From assembly GCF_001411555.2 (NCBI RefSeq), contig NC_049903.1:27416270-27480269 (forward strand): a stretch of 64,000 bases of DNA, given 5' to 3'. The notes under the pieces were generated by a model that saw only the letters and a list, made by a program, of their open reading frames with translations, made no database searches and was not told the origin of the DNA. How positions within the stretch are numbered: the first letter of the stretch is position 1; the number at the start of each line of letters is the position of its first letter. The stretch comes from Juglans regia. Taxonomy: Eukaryota; Streptophyta; Magnoliopsida; Fagales; Juglandaceae. Positions 10,999-21,505 of this stretch are shown here, one piece after another. The translations under genes and the position numbers were made by a program.

Positions 10999-13900
10999 AT
11001 GGGAAACATCGGTAGTAGCGGCGTGAACGGCCGTCGCAGACCCGGGAGTAGGCGGACCCACCCGCCCCCTCCTCCTCAGGCCCCACCGCAGCCGGAGATC
11101 TCCGCCAACCGGTATGTGTTCGCCGCCGCTACGCCATACCCCTCCCAGTACCCGAACCCTTCAAATCCTCCCCACCCGTACTACCAGTACCCTGGCTACT
11201 ATGCCCCTCCACCGCCGGCTATGCTACCGGCCCCCTACGACCACCACCACCGCGGTGCCGGTGGTCCTCATTCTCATCCCCATCCCCCCGTGGACCCTGC
11301 CCAGGCGCATGCCAATTGGGTCGGCGGGAGGTACCCCTGTGGGCCCGTCATACCTCTTCCCGCCCCCTATATCGAGCACCAGAAGGCAGTTACTATACGG
11401 AACGATGTTAATCTCAAGAAAGAGACTTTGAGGATTGAACCGGACGAGGAAAACCCTGGGCAGTTCCTCGTATCCTTCACGTTCGATGCCACGGTTGCCG
11501 GCAGGTATTTAAGTTTTTTTTTTTTTTTTTTCCTTTCTTTTCTGCTTTTGGAGAAATTGAAATATTGCTGCTTGCGTATATAGTGTCTGAGATTTATGGA
11601 AAGCTAGAGGTTGGATTCGTCTGTATGATATTTTGAAATATTTTTCAACTTAATTTTTTCTTTGTTTAAAGGGTTGCTTTAGGATCGCTGCTATTTTTAA
11701 TTTATTACCAAGTCAGTCTATTTGGGTAGATAATGCTTTGAGGTTGGGAGTTTGTTTTTGGAGTAATGACGATGATAGTTTATATTGACTAGCTATGCAT
11801 GAGATATCTATATTATATTCTGTTGTCTGATTCTTAACTATAAAATACATAGGTTGCTTTCAATTTGTGTCTTGTTTGATGTTGTGAAGATCTTCATTTC
11901 ATGCTTCACTGACTTAAATTAAGTGTTCTGTTGATGGGGAGAGATGGTATGGGCCATTGTTATTGCTTTCTGTGCAGAGATTTGTGGGTTTCTGAGTGTT
12001 TTTAAGAACTTTGTGATTTACCACTACTAGGCAAGTCTAGAGATTTTTAGAACACTTTTGCTCAGTCTCCATTTGCTGCCATACACTATAAGTTCTTATA
12101 AGAGATTCATGGGCTGTGTTTGTTTTGAGGATCAAATGGTATCTATGGTACCTTTTCCCCTTTTCTGCAGATTTGTACTGAAATTGAATTTAATCTCAAT
12201 TAAATTAGGCACAGTGAAATATACAAGTGAAAAGGAAGCTCTACGCTCTACGTTGCCTAGGTTTTGCTTAGTTTAGACCAGTCCTCAAAACATTGTCACT
12301 TTTACTTTTCCGTTGTAATATATTTTCTAAGATTTAAGGTTCAATTTTTTTTTTTATTAATGCTGTTTTGTACCAGCTGAAGTTATTTTTCAGAGGTATG
12401 CTATTGATAAGAGAGCTTTTATCCAGTTTCCTTTAGCTTTAAACTCATTATATGTTTTTTTGAAGATATCTGAATTAAGAATCTGGTTTTCAAAACCTTA
12501 TTTCTTTGGGCTCCAGCTATAGATTTTTAATGGAGTTAGTTTTTATGATTTCCTTGTATCGATCTCTAATTCCTAACTAGGTGTCTTCTCTTGTATAAAT
12601 CCTTTGTACTTAGGCTACTCTCTTTCTAAGTTTTAATATATATTTTTTTTACTTAAAAAAAAAAAGGAATCTCGTTGCTCAAGAGGAAGATAGGTTTTTG
12701 TGTGAAGAGGAGAGAAATTCTGCAAGTAGCATTGAGAGAAGAGTGGATGGGCTGAATGTTGTTTTAAAAAGGAGGAAAAGGTTACAGATGTCTGAATCGG
12801 AAACACGTTAGTTCCAATGTCCATGTTTCACCTCGTGTAGAAGACCATTGTTTTTTATTTTAGTTCAATCCCTGAATGGCCATCAATATATGTATATTAT
12901 ATATATACATATAGATATAGATATTCTTGGATCTAGAATGAAAATTTCCATTTCCTTAAAAAATACTTAAAACAGATTCCAATTTTGAAGTTTCACCAAG
13001 ACCAATTGGAGAATTGCACCACTGGAATCTTGCAAGCATCCTGTAGAAGCCTCTACTATTCTGCTATTCTGCACTATGAAGATGTGTATAGAAACTAATT
13101 TTACATGGATGAATGTTTCAATCTTACGGTAGTCATACCTTACTGTTATTATTTTCATAGATTCGATGCCAGAGTTTCAACTCATCTTAAATTCAAGATC
13201 CAATCCACCCGTAGGTAGCCCAAGTGGTAAGGGCGAACTTGTCTGCATGATAAGTGGGAGGCCATGGCGGTGGGTTGCTGTGCTACTCTCCCTGGGGATT
13301 TAGGTTCTATGGGTGAGTCCTAAGGGCTCTGCCGTGGGATGTTTCCCCCATCATAAAAAAATAAAAATAAAAAATAAAATAAAAAAAAGGTTCAAGATCC
13401 ATATCAGTCCGTTCAAATGGGTTTGGAGAATTACTGCTTATTCCCCTCCCAGTGCCCTCGAAATGGTTGAGGGAAACCACTATAAGGGGGATCCCCACCT
13501 TGAAGTGGGAGTTGCCCCTTCTCTGTGTTGCACAGGGTGAATACCCTTCTGTGTAGGATGGATCCGTACTTGCATTGATAGGGTGGTGATGCGGAATATA
13601 TGGATACAAGAAAAAAAACTGAGTTTTAGTTTGTTTAGGTTATTCATAATTGCTTTTTATCTTTTATTTGAAGTTCTATTGGTTTGAACAGTTAAGAGTC
13701 CAATTCAGTGGTTAAGTCAAAGTTAAGTTAGGATTAGGAGTTTTATTTGGACTTTCATTTAAGTTATTTAAAATAAAGTCCTGATTGTATCAAAACCTCC
13801 ATTAGTGTATTTAAGAGTCTTTGACACTCCAATGGAAATGGAATAGTTGTAATGGAAAGAATTTTAAGAAAAATGATCCTTCCTCTATCATCCCCTTCTC

Positions 13901-16900
13901 GAGCTTCTTTCTTCACTGCCCCTTTTCTTGTGCTTCTTTCTTTTTCTCCTTTGGCTTCTACCCTCTTCTTTTTTGCTTCTTCGTTTCCTTTTCCTTGCTT
14001 CTGCTTAGCTTTTTCTCTGCTTTATCTTCTAGTCTCTCATCCGTTTAAGCATTCCACTTAATTCTTTGTTGTCCTAATTCAAATTGGTATCCGCGCACCA
14101 TGCGATTGTTTTCTATCTGCAATCATGAGTTCCCATCTCTTCATCATACCTTACTCAACAACACCAATTGAAACAAAAAGGAAAAAGAAAAAAGAAAAAT
14201 ACTATCATCATCATTTTAACCATCATCTCTTGTCTATTTTCTGCTTTCTAGAGTGTAGTAGGTATTTCTTTTGTATACGTCCTGTGTACTTGGGCTTTGC
14301 CTATTCTTGGTAATAAAATTTCGTATTAATTATTAAAAAAAAAAAAAAAAAAACCATCATCTCTTGATGGGTATTAAATGATTGGCAGGTTGAAAGGTTG
14401 ATGAATAGCATTACTAAAAAAAATGCCCAAATAGTCACCCACCCAAATTCACCCCTGCTGGAGTGATTAGATTCCATGTGGTGAGGAAAATTGAAAGAGA
14501 CTACAATAAAGCTTAAATAAGAAGAGAGCTGATTGAGATTTTTTGGCACTCGTTGCAGTTTGAAAAAAAGTTAAACTGTGTCCCTTGGCCCATGGTATTG
14601 GTGAAAAGATGAGGCTGCAGTGAGAGTGATGGAGAAATTTTGAAATCAAGCCCATCATTGATTATACTTTTTTCCATAAACTCGATTGCAAAACATGTCG
14701 ACAACAGAGATGCGATGAAGGTTTGGATAATATGGCAACGAGGAGTTCGTTTCTGTATTATTCAGTGATACTCTTTTTAATTAGTTATAAGTGATTGACA
14801 TGGCTTATTTGGACCTAAAAATCTCTAAGGCAATACAAAATGCTCATGTGAAGATCCATGGCTGTATTTGGCAAGTAGAAAACAAGATTCAAGATATAGT
14901 CACAGTGTATGCATGGTGCCATTATCTTCTATCATTTTTGTGGTTTATGTTGCTGCTTATCAAAACTAAAAAGACGAATGTTATTTAAATTATATTTGAC
15001 AATCTTAATATTGAGATTAAAATCATTTCCTTATTTATTGCCTATTTAGGATTGCGGTAGAAAATATGGCTTTTAATTGTAGAGCTTTACTAAAAAGCTC
15101 TACTATTGAAAAGTTTTTTTATTGTTTGGTATACATACATGTGCCTAAAGAGCTTTTAAGTTACTTGCAGTGGATACTTATAAAAAAAAAAAAAGTTACT
15201 TGCAGTGGTTTTAACAAGTGTATCGTTTGTCTGCAGGCGCTTTCTAACAAAATCTTCAATTTGGTGCTTTTTAAAAAAGTGGATTTTCAGTTTTTTTTTT
15301 AGGTGCTTAAAGCACTTACCAAATATACCATTTTTCTTTAATAGAGCTTTTAGACTCTTTAAAGCACTTTTTAAGCTTCCAAACTTGAATCAAACAGTCA
15401 CTTAGTCTAGAAGTACAGTACTAAGCTATCATATGTATCATTGTTATTCTTATTTTTCAATGTGATATTACCAATTAGCATATTTGATGGTGGTGCTCTT
15501 TTCAAATTTCAACTGTATCCAATCTGCAGTTTCGTATGCTTGCAGGCAGCACTTTTGTTGTTTATATATTTTCTTCTTTGGTGTGAAACATTTTGTTTTA
15601 TTGTATAATCGGATTTTTAATTTTTGTTTTCTTCAAATTTATCAAGATCTTCAAATGTTGTCTATGTTTGTTCTAGCGTTCCACCTTTCTGATCTTATGT
15701 TGTTGTTGTTATATCATATTATTCTCACTTATTATTATTATTATTATTATTATTTCTGTCTCAATTGACATTTTGTTTGCTATGCTCAACAGCATTACGG
15801 TTATTTTCTTTGCGAAAGAAGGTGAAGTCTGTAACCTGACACCAACGAAGGAAAACCTACTTGCACCTGTGACAGTACATTTCCAACAAGGTCTGGGTCA
15901 GAAGTTCAGGCAGCCCTCTGGAACTGGGATTGACTTCTCGATGTTTGAAGAGACAGAGTTATTGAAAGTGGGTGACATGGAGATCTATCCTTTAGCAGTT
16001 AAAGCAGAGGCAACTCCCGTTAACGATGATGGAACTGGTACAGATGGAAACCCAATACCTCCAACCACCAACTCACAGATAACTCAGGCAGTCCTTGAGA
16101 AGGAGAAAGGTGAATACCAGGTAAGGGTAGTAAAGCAGATCTTGTGGGTCAATGGAATGAGGTATGAGCTGCAGGAGATATATGGGATTGGGAATTCTGT
16201 GGAGAGTGACTTGGATGGGAATGACCCAGGAAAAGAATGTGTCATCTGCCTGTCAGAACCACGGGACACAACCGTCCTACCCTGCCGGCATATGGTAATC
16301 AAACCTCTATTGTCTTTAATTTGAAGCTCTGTGATTTGATTGGAAGCGGATAGCTGTAGTTATAGTTCAGAGTCAGTCGCCCAGTTTAGTTTCTACTTTC
16401 TTGTACACAGGTTGCAATTCCCATCCAAAGCACCTTATACCATGGTTGTTGGGGTAGTTATCATTTTTAAGTCTGGGACCTGCTTTAGAAAGTCAACTTT
16501 CTACATCCTCCCTATCCACCACCACGACAAAAGAAATAAACTATTACCAGAAAAACAAAACAAAAATATTTTTTGAGCAGGAATTAACTGTAACCCTGGT
16601 TTGCTCTAAGTTTCCAAGTTGCTCATAAATCACTAGGTAAAATATGAGTAAATGGGCTGACACACTAGATGCATCCATCCTCTTTCTGACCCGGCAGTCG
16701 CTCATTTACAAAGCCTGAATGTAGATAATTTATAGAATAAATTGGTCTTGATGTAATAATGGTTGGGTGTGTTTCCATGTTGCAGTGTATGTGCAGTGAA
16801 TGTGCAAAGGTTTTAAGGTTCCAGACAAACCGGTGCCCGATATGCAGACAACCAGTTGAGAGGCTTCTGGAGATAAAGGTCAACAATGGATCTGAAGAAT

Positions 16901-16902
16901 GA
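10999..16902 (+). CDS. LUL/LOG2-type RING E3 ubiquitin ligase (3 exons, 374 aa)
   Basis: Exons are 10999-11504, 15793-16294 and 16786-16902, all GT-AG with phases 2 and 0. The start at 10999 was chosen because it gives MGNIGSSG, an N-myristoylation signal as in Arabidopsis LOG2; an upstream in-frame ATG at 10858 would lose it. The N terminus is rich in Pro, His and Tyr. A conserved central region follows ([16 protein letters not shown], then [19 protein letters not shown] and [19 protein letters not shown]). The C-terminal C3HC4 RING has C318, C321, C333, H335, C339, C342, C353 and C356. The family ubiquitinates membrane-linked targets; LOG2 works with GDU1 in amino-acid export. Which LUL paralogue this is cannot be told. 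The pyrimidine-rich leader starts near 10620. Intron 1 is 4.3 kb and packed with retroelement remnants. Confidence 0.93.
13192..13401 (+). mobile_element. tRNA-derived SINE with 11-bp target duplication
   Basis: The body runs from about 13203 to 13390. A pol III A-box-like motif (tagcccaagtggtaaggg) lies near its 5' end and a weaker B-box-like motif (aggttctatggg) about 85 bases on. It ends in an A-rich tail with T interruptions. The 11-base repeat ttcaagatcca flanks it at 13192-13202 and 13391-13401. These are the standard marks of a plant SINE inserted on the plus strand. Confidence 0.7.
13620..14115 (+). mobile_element. LTR and primer-binding-site remnant
   Basis: An AT-rich then pyrimidine-rich block ends in 'cctaattca' and is followed at once by 'aattggtatccgcgcacc'. 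That resembles the initiator-Met tRNA primer site (tggtatcagagc) with substitutions. About 70 bases of leader follow before the LINE insertion. No gag or pol coding could be read, so this is at best the 5' end of a deleted LTR element. The 5' limit of the LTR is not fixed. Confidence 0.35.
14219..14366 (+). mobile_element. 5'-truncated LINE 3' tail with 14-bp target duplication
   Basis: The insert (14233-14352) reads as a LINE 3' end ('tgtgtacttgggc ... taataaaattt') plus a poly(A) tail of about 20. It is flanked by perfect 14-base copies of accatcatctcttg (14219-14232 and 14353-14366). Only about 100 bp of the element was copied. A related 3' end without clear duplication is seen near 12590-12665. 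Confidence 0.8.
15159..15208 (+). mobile_element. Micro-insertion: 20-bp LINE tail between 15-bp repeats
   Basis: The 15-base sequence agttacttgcagtgg occurs twice. Between the copies lies only 'atacttat' plus an A-run. 'tacttat' plus poly(A) is the usual last stretch of plant L1 elements, so this looks like an almost completely truncated retrotransposition event. Confidence 0.6.
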
Positions 16903-17040
16903 AACAAGAGGATGTATTCCGCCACTAGAGTGCCGGATGTGGCCATGTTTCTTCTCTTATTTTCTTCTTTTACACATTTTCTGGTTTTCTAGTTACTGGA
17001 AAGAATATGTTTGATAAGTAATTTGTGGCAGTAGCATGCT

Positions 17041-17853
17041 GTCAATACATTTTGTGTGGGCGGATGGAGTGTTTAGTGGTAATTCCTCTGGAATATATAT
17101 AGTACTACATGTTTGCTGAATTTCTGTCTTTTGTTTTATTTTTTTATTTCCAGGGGGTTTTCATTTTCACTGATGAGTTTCTGAAGGTCAGTTTCAAGGG
17201 GGTTCTCTCAAAATACCACGCTTGATTAAGCTGAGATTTTTTTCTTTTTTTGTTTTGTTTAGTAAACTAAGTTGTGTTCTAAAAACATTAATGTATTAAT
17301 GTTATGTATCATATTATCAGCTTACTTCAATCTAACCACATCATATGATTTTTTCTTAAAAGAAAAATGTGTAAGATTTATGAATAATATTAATAAAAGT
17401 GTCGGTCTTGAAATTTCACGTATTCGTGGTCATGAATTAAATATTACTTGTTCAGCATACGTGTAAAGTGTGGTCTTTAAAAGCTCATCAGATTATCTTC
17501 TTATAGCCGTTAAACTTCACATCATTCCAGGTTCTTCAACACCTTAATTTAAGTGCCAACAGAAAAGCAATGAAGGCGACAGCATGAACAAACACGACAA
17601 CTTTTCAATCGAAAACATGTGGTTGCTTATTTAGTTTTAAGTGCCCAACCACAAAGCAAGTTACTCGAACTTTCAAACATCCTAAACGACGACAAACTTA
17701 GACATTACCATATAGGTTGCTTATTTAGCTTAAATGCCCAACCACAAAGCATTTGGATGTTCATACACACCCTAAACTCGGCCAACATAACACACATCAT
17801 AGATTCATAACTAAAGTCTCAACACAACAGTTCAAACGACACAGAAATTCAGT
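17041..17853. other. Convergent intergenic region with a repeated 37-bp motif
   Basis: The 3' ends of the LUL-type gene (plus) and the DUF7870 gene (minus) face each other here. The motif starting 'ggttgcttatttag' and ending 'cccaaccacaaagca' occurs at 17621-17658 and again at 17715-17751, 94 bases apart. Both copies probably fall in the 3' UTR of the minus-strand gene. A small AT-rich MITE-like block lies at about 17270-17465. Confidence 0.5.
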
Positions 17854-19263
17854 TTAGTCTCCCCACCATTGATGGACAAAGACACCACGGCTTCTAAGCC
17901 CCTTGAAGAGGTCCATGCAGTCTCCCTTTAACGCACCTCCACCATCTGCTCCCTCCGAGCAGTGAAGGAACATCTCATCAACAAAGCATATTGCACCACT
18001 TTCAAATAACTCAGAGAGGAATTTCCTTTCCACTTTGCCTGAGTTCATCTTCAGGACCACAAAATCTGCATGCTGCACTGTTTCTTTAAACCAAGAAAGG
18101 AAATTAAACCATTCATTTTGCAAAGGCGGATCGACATCTTCATCGGAAGTTAGGTTGGCCGGAGCCCAGTTTCCTGCCAAACCCGGATGATATACAAAAG
18201 TTATTCCAGGCTTTTTGACATAGGATAGCAGAACTGAAGTGTTATGGTCAACAAAGTAAACATTGAATGCTTTGCTATCCACAGGATAAGAGGGCAAAAA
18301 CCAGTTCATAACATTGGAGTTCAGATGCACCCCCGCCCCAATATCAATATAGACCAACCGCTTTTTAGTATCAACATCCATAAGCTTGGGCAGATAAGAA
18401 AACCAGTTCTCAAACCCCATTGATTTTTCCTCCACAAGGGGCTCAATTTGGTCCATGAAAGGCTTGTTATTTGTGACAGACGGGCAGTCGGCCGGAAGGC
18501 GATACTGCTCAAAACAACTGGCATCTTGGAATCTTTTCTTGAAGACAACCAGAGTAAAGTTGTGCACATAACCAACATGCACAACATCGGAACTTTTCAG
18601 TAACGATGAAACTGGGGTTGCAGATCTGATCAATCCATTTGGGACGATGCTGCTAATACCCACAACCACGGCGCCGATTCCACCAGGGATAAGAATGCGT
18701 TCCATTTCGAGAACGAGCAATGCAGGAGTAGAAACCTGGTCATTATACCTTGACAGCACGAAATCAAATGAATTGTCCATGTAATCAAGCTCATGTTTCC
18801 GATTAAGAGAGAGAAACCGGTGCTTCTTAGAAACACCGTAGACATTGGAGAACCCCAGATCTCGCAGTGCCATCACGCCGAAGGCCCACCCTTCTCCAAC
18901 AAAGAGAGCTTTCCCATTGAAATTCAAGAACTTCTTATCCACAAGCTCTCTGACCACATTAACGGTCAAATTCGCAGTTTCCTTGCACTGCACCGATTGA
19001 AATGAGCCCCAGAGTGGATTCAGGAACCTGGAACGAAACAAATACGTGGCCGGAACCATAGCAGTTGTTGAAAAGCCTGAATTGAAGGCACAGTCGCTGG
19101 TGGCCATAGAAGCAAATATTCCCGAATCGGAACCAGATAAGACGTGCAGCAAGGGAATTATCGAAACAGCCGAGGCGATTACAAAAGTGCGATAAAGCAT
19201 GCGCCTGGCTATAGACCCATGTAGGATCTGATATCTCACGGCCTTCAAATCCATGAATTGCAC
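17854..19263 (-). CDS. Methyltransferase-like DUF7870 membrane protein (469 aa, one exon)
   Basis: A single uninterrupted frame of 469 codons. A basic N terminus (MDLKAVRYQILHGSIARRM) is followed by one hydrophobic segment (residues about 23-42), so a type II membrane anchor is likely, probably in the Golgi or ER. A methyltransferase-like region follows: KALFVGEGWAFGVMALRDLG resembles a degenerate SAM-binding motif I, and LDYMDNSFDFVLSR resembles the Asp-Phe-Asp region of type-11 enzymes. The C-terminal half (RLVYIDIGAGVHLNSNVMNW, ending VFVHQWWGD) fits the plant DUF7870 family, which includes At5g01710 and At3g53400 as I recall. Substrate is unknown. M4 (19254) is an alternative start because homologues appear to begin MDLK; 19263 is the first in-frame ATG. 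The leader extends to about 19700. Confidence 0.85.
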   Translation of the reverse strand: MQFMDLKAVRYQILHGSIARRMLYRTFVIASAVSIIPLLHVLSGSDSGIFASMATSDCAFNSGFSTTAMVPATYLFRSRFLNPLWGSFQSVQCKETANLTVNVVRELVDKKFLNFNGKALFVGEGWAFGVMALRDLGFSNVYGVSKKHRFLSLNRKHELDYMDNSFDFVLSRYNDQVSTPALLVLEMERILIPGGIGAVVVGISSIVPNGLIRSATPVSSLLKSSDVVHVGYVHNFTLVVFKKRFQDASCFEQYRLPADCPSVTNNKPFMDQIEPLVEEKSMGFENWFSYLPKLMDVDTKKRLVYIDIGAGVHLNSNVMNWFLPSYPVDSKAFNVYFVDHNTSVLLSYVKKPGITFVYHPGLAGNWAPANLTSDEDVDPPLQNEWFNFLSWFKETVQHADFVVLKMNSGKVERKFLSELFESGAICFVDEMFLHCSEGADGGGALKGDCMDLFKGLRSRGVFVHQWWGD

Positions 19264-20424
19264 GGATTTCGTTTTTCAGATCACGAGTGAAATCGGAGAG
19301 CAAGTCTTGAAGATTTAACTAAATCTAAGGGATTTTGTTGAAACTTTGAGAGGAAATAAGCCAAAACGAGATTAATAGAAAGAACTAGCGAGTGCAAAAC
19401 CTGGAGGAGGTGTGATTTCCACCCACGAGGACACCCATTGATTTTTGGAACCCTAACCAGACCCTCCTCGGAGCCCTAGGCCGCATTGGCTCGAACCAGG
19501 TCTGACCCATACTGAATCGGAGCGTTGGACGGAGAAATCTACATTTTATTACATAAAATTACATTCTGCGCGATGGGAGCTGGGGACTTTCAGAAAACCT
19601 AGATCTACAGACAACTGTTGGATCGGAAATTTAGGGATGGAAGCGGAAGGGAAGCCGGGGGGAGTGGAGTGGAGAGGAGAGTGTGAAAAAGCGAAGCGGA
19701 ATGCTATATAGCCTATAATATAATCTACGAAGCAAAGGTAGATTCCTTGAAAGCTTCGTCGGTGGAAGATGATTGGCTGGAAGGTAAGGTTCCTTTTTAA
19801 GAAAAATCGGCTGTACACGTGTCGTATATTTGACGGAGGAGTCTCAATTATTTTTCTGATACAAAGCCTTGTGATAATCTTTTGTCATTTCATTCATATC
19901 ATATTAATATTATATATAAGTATGTTTGTTGGGTATTTTTTAAATAATAAATTTATTTTTTTAGAAGATTAATTTTTTTAAAATTTATTTCTTATTTTTT
20001 AAAATATGCAACATATTCTATTTATATAAAAAAAATTTAGTGATAAGCGATTATATGCATTAATATTTAATATGATTAGTCAGAAAATAAATTTTATTAA
20101 AAGAATATTAATTTAAATTTAAATTATGAAGATAACAACATTAATCCATAGATTAGCACGTAAATTTATTTTTATATATAACAAAATTCTGTAAGTAAAT
20201 AAGGTTACTGTCGATACCATATTCATTTGCCGTGAAATGCTTTTTACAATTTTATATACGTTGATTGAGTACAAGTTAATTGACTTTGAGCTTGGCTTTG
20301 CCTTTCATCATTGAAATGTTTTAGACTTTTTTTTTCTTGTTTTTTGGAATCAGCCAAAAACTTCTTCTCATTCATCATTGAAATGAAAATTAATCAATAC
20401 ATTTCTTTTCTTTTCTTTTCTTTT
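19264..20424. other. Leader and promoter of the DUF7870 gene, then AT-rich DNA
   Basis: Bases 19264-19700 are more GC-rich, consistent with the 5' UTR and promoter of the minus-strand gene. Beyond 19800 the DNA is AT-rich with no ORF of interest. Confidence 0.5.
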
Positions 20425-21505
20425 TCACCAACAGGCATAATTTTGGATGGACCTTCTTCAATCAGCACAACTCTCTATCCATTTGTAACGCCCTCTTTGG
20501 TTCATTTGCCACATTATTTCTTTCTCTATAATTGAACTTGACTTTCCAATCAGGTTTGTGATGGAGAATGAGGTTTGATTTCTTCCACTTATTGCCTCAT
20601 CCATGCACTTGTACCCCCCCTTCTTGTTGATATCATTGATAACTTTTTGGACATTCCCTTCAAAAAATACTTTTTATAAATTCATATCACTACATATCTC
20701 CAAAGCCCTCCACAAAGCACATGCTTCAGCTAACTCAGTACTTCCAACAAAATTCTTAGCAGCACACAAAGAGAACATGATCTTTCCTGTAAAGTCTCTT
20801 GCTATCACTCATATTCCCATTTTCTACTCTGCCTTGTTCATTGATGCATCAAAGTTCATTTTTGTAACATCTTCAATGGGTGGCAACCATTTCGTTTCCA
20901 TTCTCCTCCTACTAACTTGATTCTATTGCTCTCCCTTTATCATCATCAAATTTTTGAAAGACTTTAAGATTAAACAAGCCAGTTTGAACAATCTTATTTG
21001 GACTATCAAATTTCTCCTGAAACACTGCTCTATTTCTTCTAGAAAAAATACAAGCAAAAATTACATATATTTCTTCTAGTTTTTTTCTAGTTAAAACTCT
21101 GCAGCAACTTGCACCAGAGATGGAAAAAATATACATCCTCACAACTCCAGAGACGTTTGGATTCGAAGATGACTTGAGATGACTTGAGATGAGTTGAGAT
21201 GGATTGTGAATAGTAATGAGATGAGTTGTGAATAGTAGTGAGATTTGTGAGTTAAAGTTGCTGAATAGTAATGAATAGTAGTGAGATGAGTTGAGATGAG
21301 CTGAGATGAGCTGAGATGTCCTACGAATCCAAACGTGTCCGCAATGCACTTTGTCTCTCAACCCACACATCACTTGCAGCTGGGCATGTCCAAAGCACAT
21401 GCTGAATGGTCTTTTCTTGTAACAGTCTGCTAGAAATTCAATAGTGAAATTTCTATACGCTTTAGGAATCTCGTAAAAACTCAATAAGTTTTCATGAATC
21501 AACAA
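20425..21505 (-). pseudogene. LINE ORF2 C-terminal remnant (antisense), split by a MITE
   Basis: Minus-strand frames give the end of a plant L1-type ORF2. From 21505 down there is a short piece of the zinc-binding region; after a MITE come 'CIFSRRNRAVFQEKFDSPN' and 'KMNFDASMNKAE', then 'VIARDFTGKIMFSLCAAKN' and 'ELAEACALWRALEIC'. The end reads 'VKFNYRERNNVANE', the RNase H-like tail. Stops interrupt several of these. The order matches ORF2: zinc-binding region, then RNase H. It is the same kind of domain as at 1-390 but on the other strand, so it is a separate insertion. Confidence 0.75.
21152..21339. mobile_element. MITE with inverted ends, inside the LINE remnant
   Basis: Ends are gacgtttggattcg (21152-21165) and cgaatccaaacgtgtc (21324-21339), inverted copies with one base offset. 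The interior is built from 'gagatgagttgagatg' and 'tgaatagtagtgag' motifs. It interrupts the antisense LINE frame. This is the clearest member of the short family with remnants through the window. No matching flanking duplication could be assigned. Confidence 0.75.

Larger units (their letters stand above)
11505..15792 (+). other. Large first intron of the LUL-type gene, retroelement-rich
   Basis: This 4288-bp intron separates the Pro-rich N terminus from the rest of the ligase. It holds a tRNA-type SINE (13203-13390), an LTR/primer-site remnant (about 13620-14115), a 5'-truncated LINE tail with target duplication (14219-14366), a 20-bp LINE tail (15159-15208) and a possible LINE tail near 12590-12665. 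It also carries a MITE-like block around 15040-15400 and an (ATT)n run near 15731-15751. No host exon was seen inside it. Confidence 0.75.
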
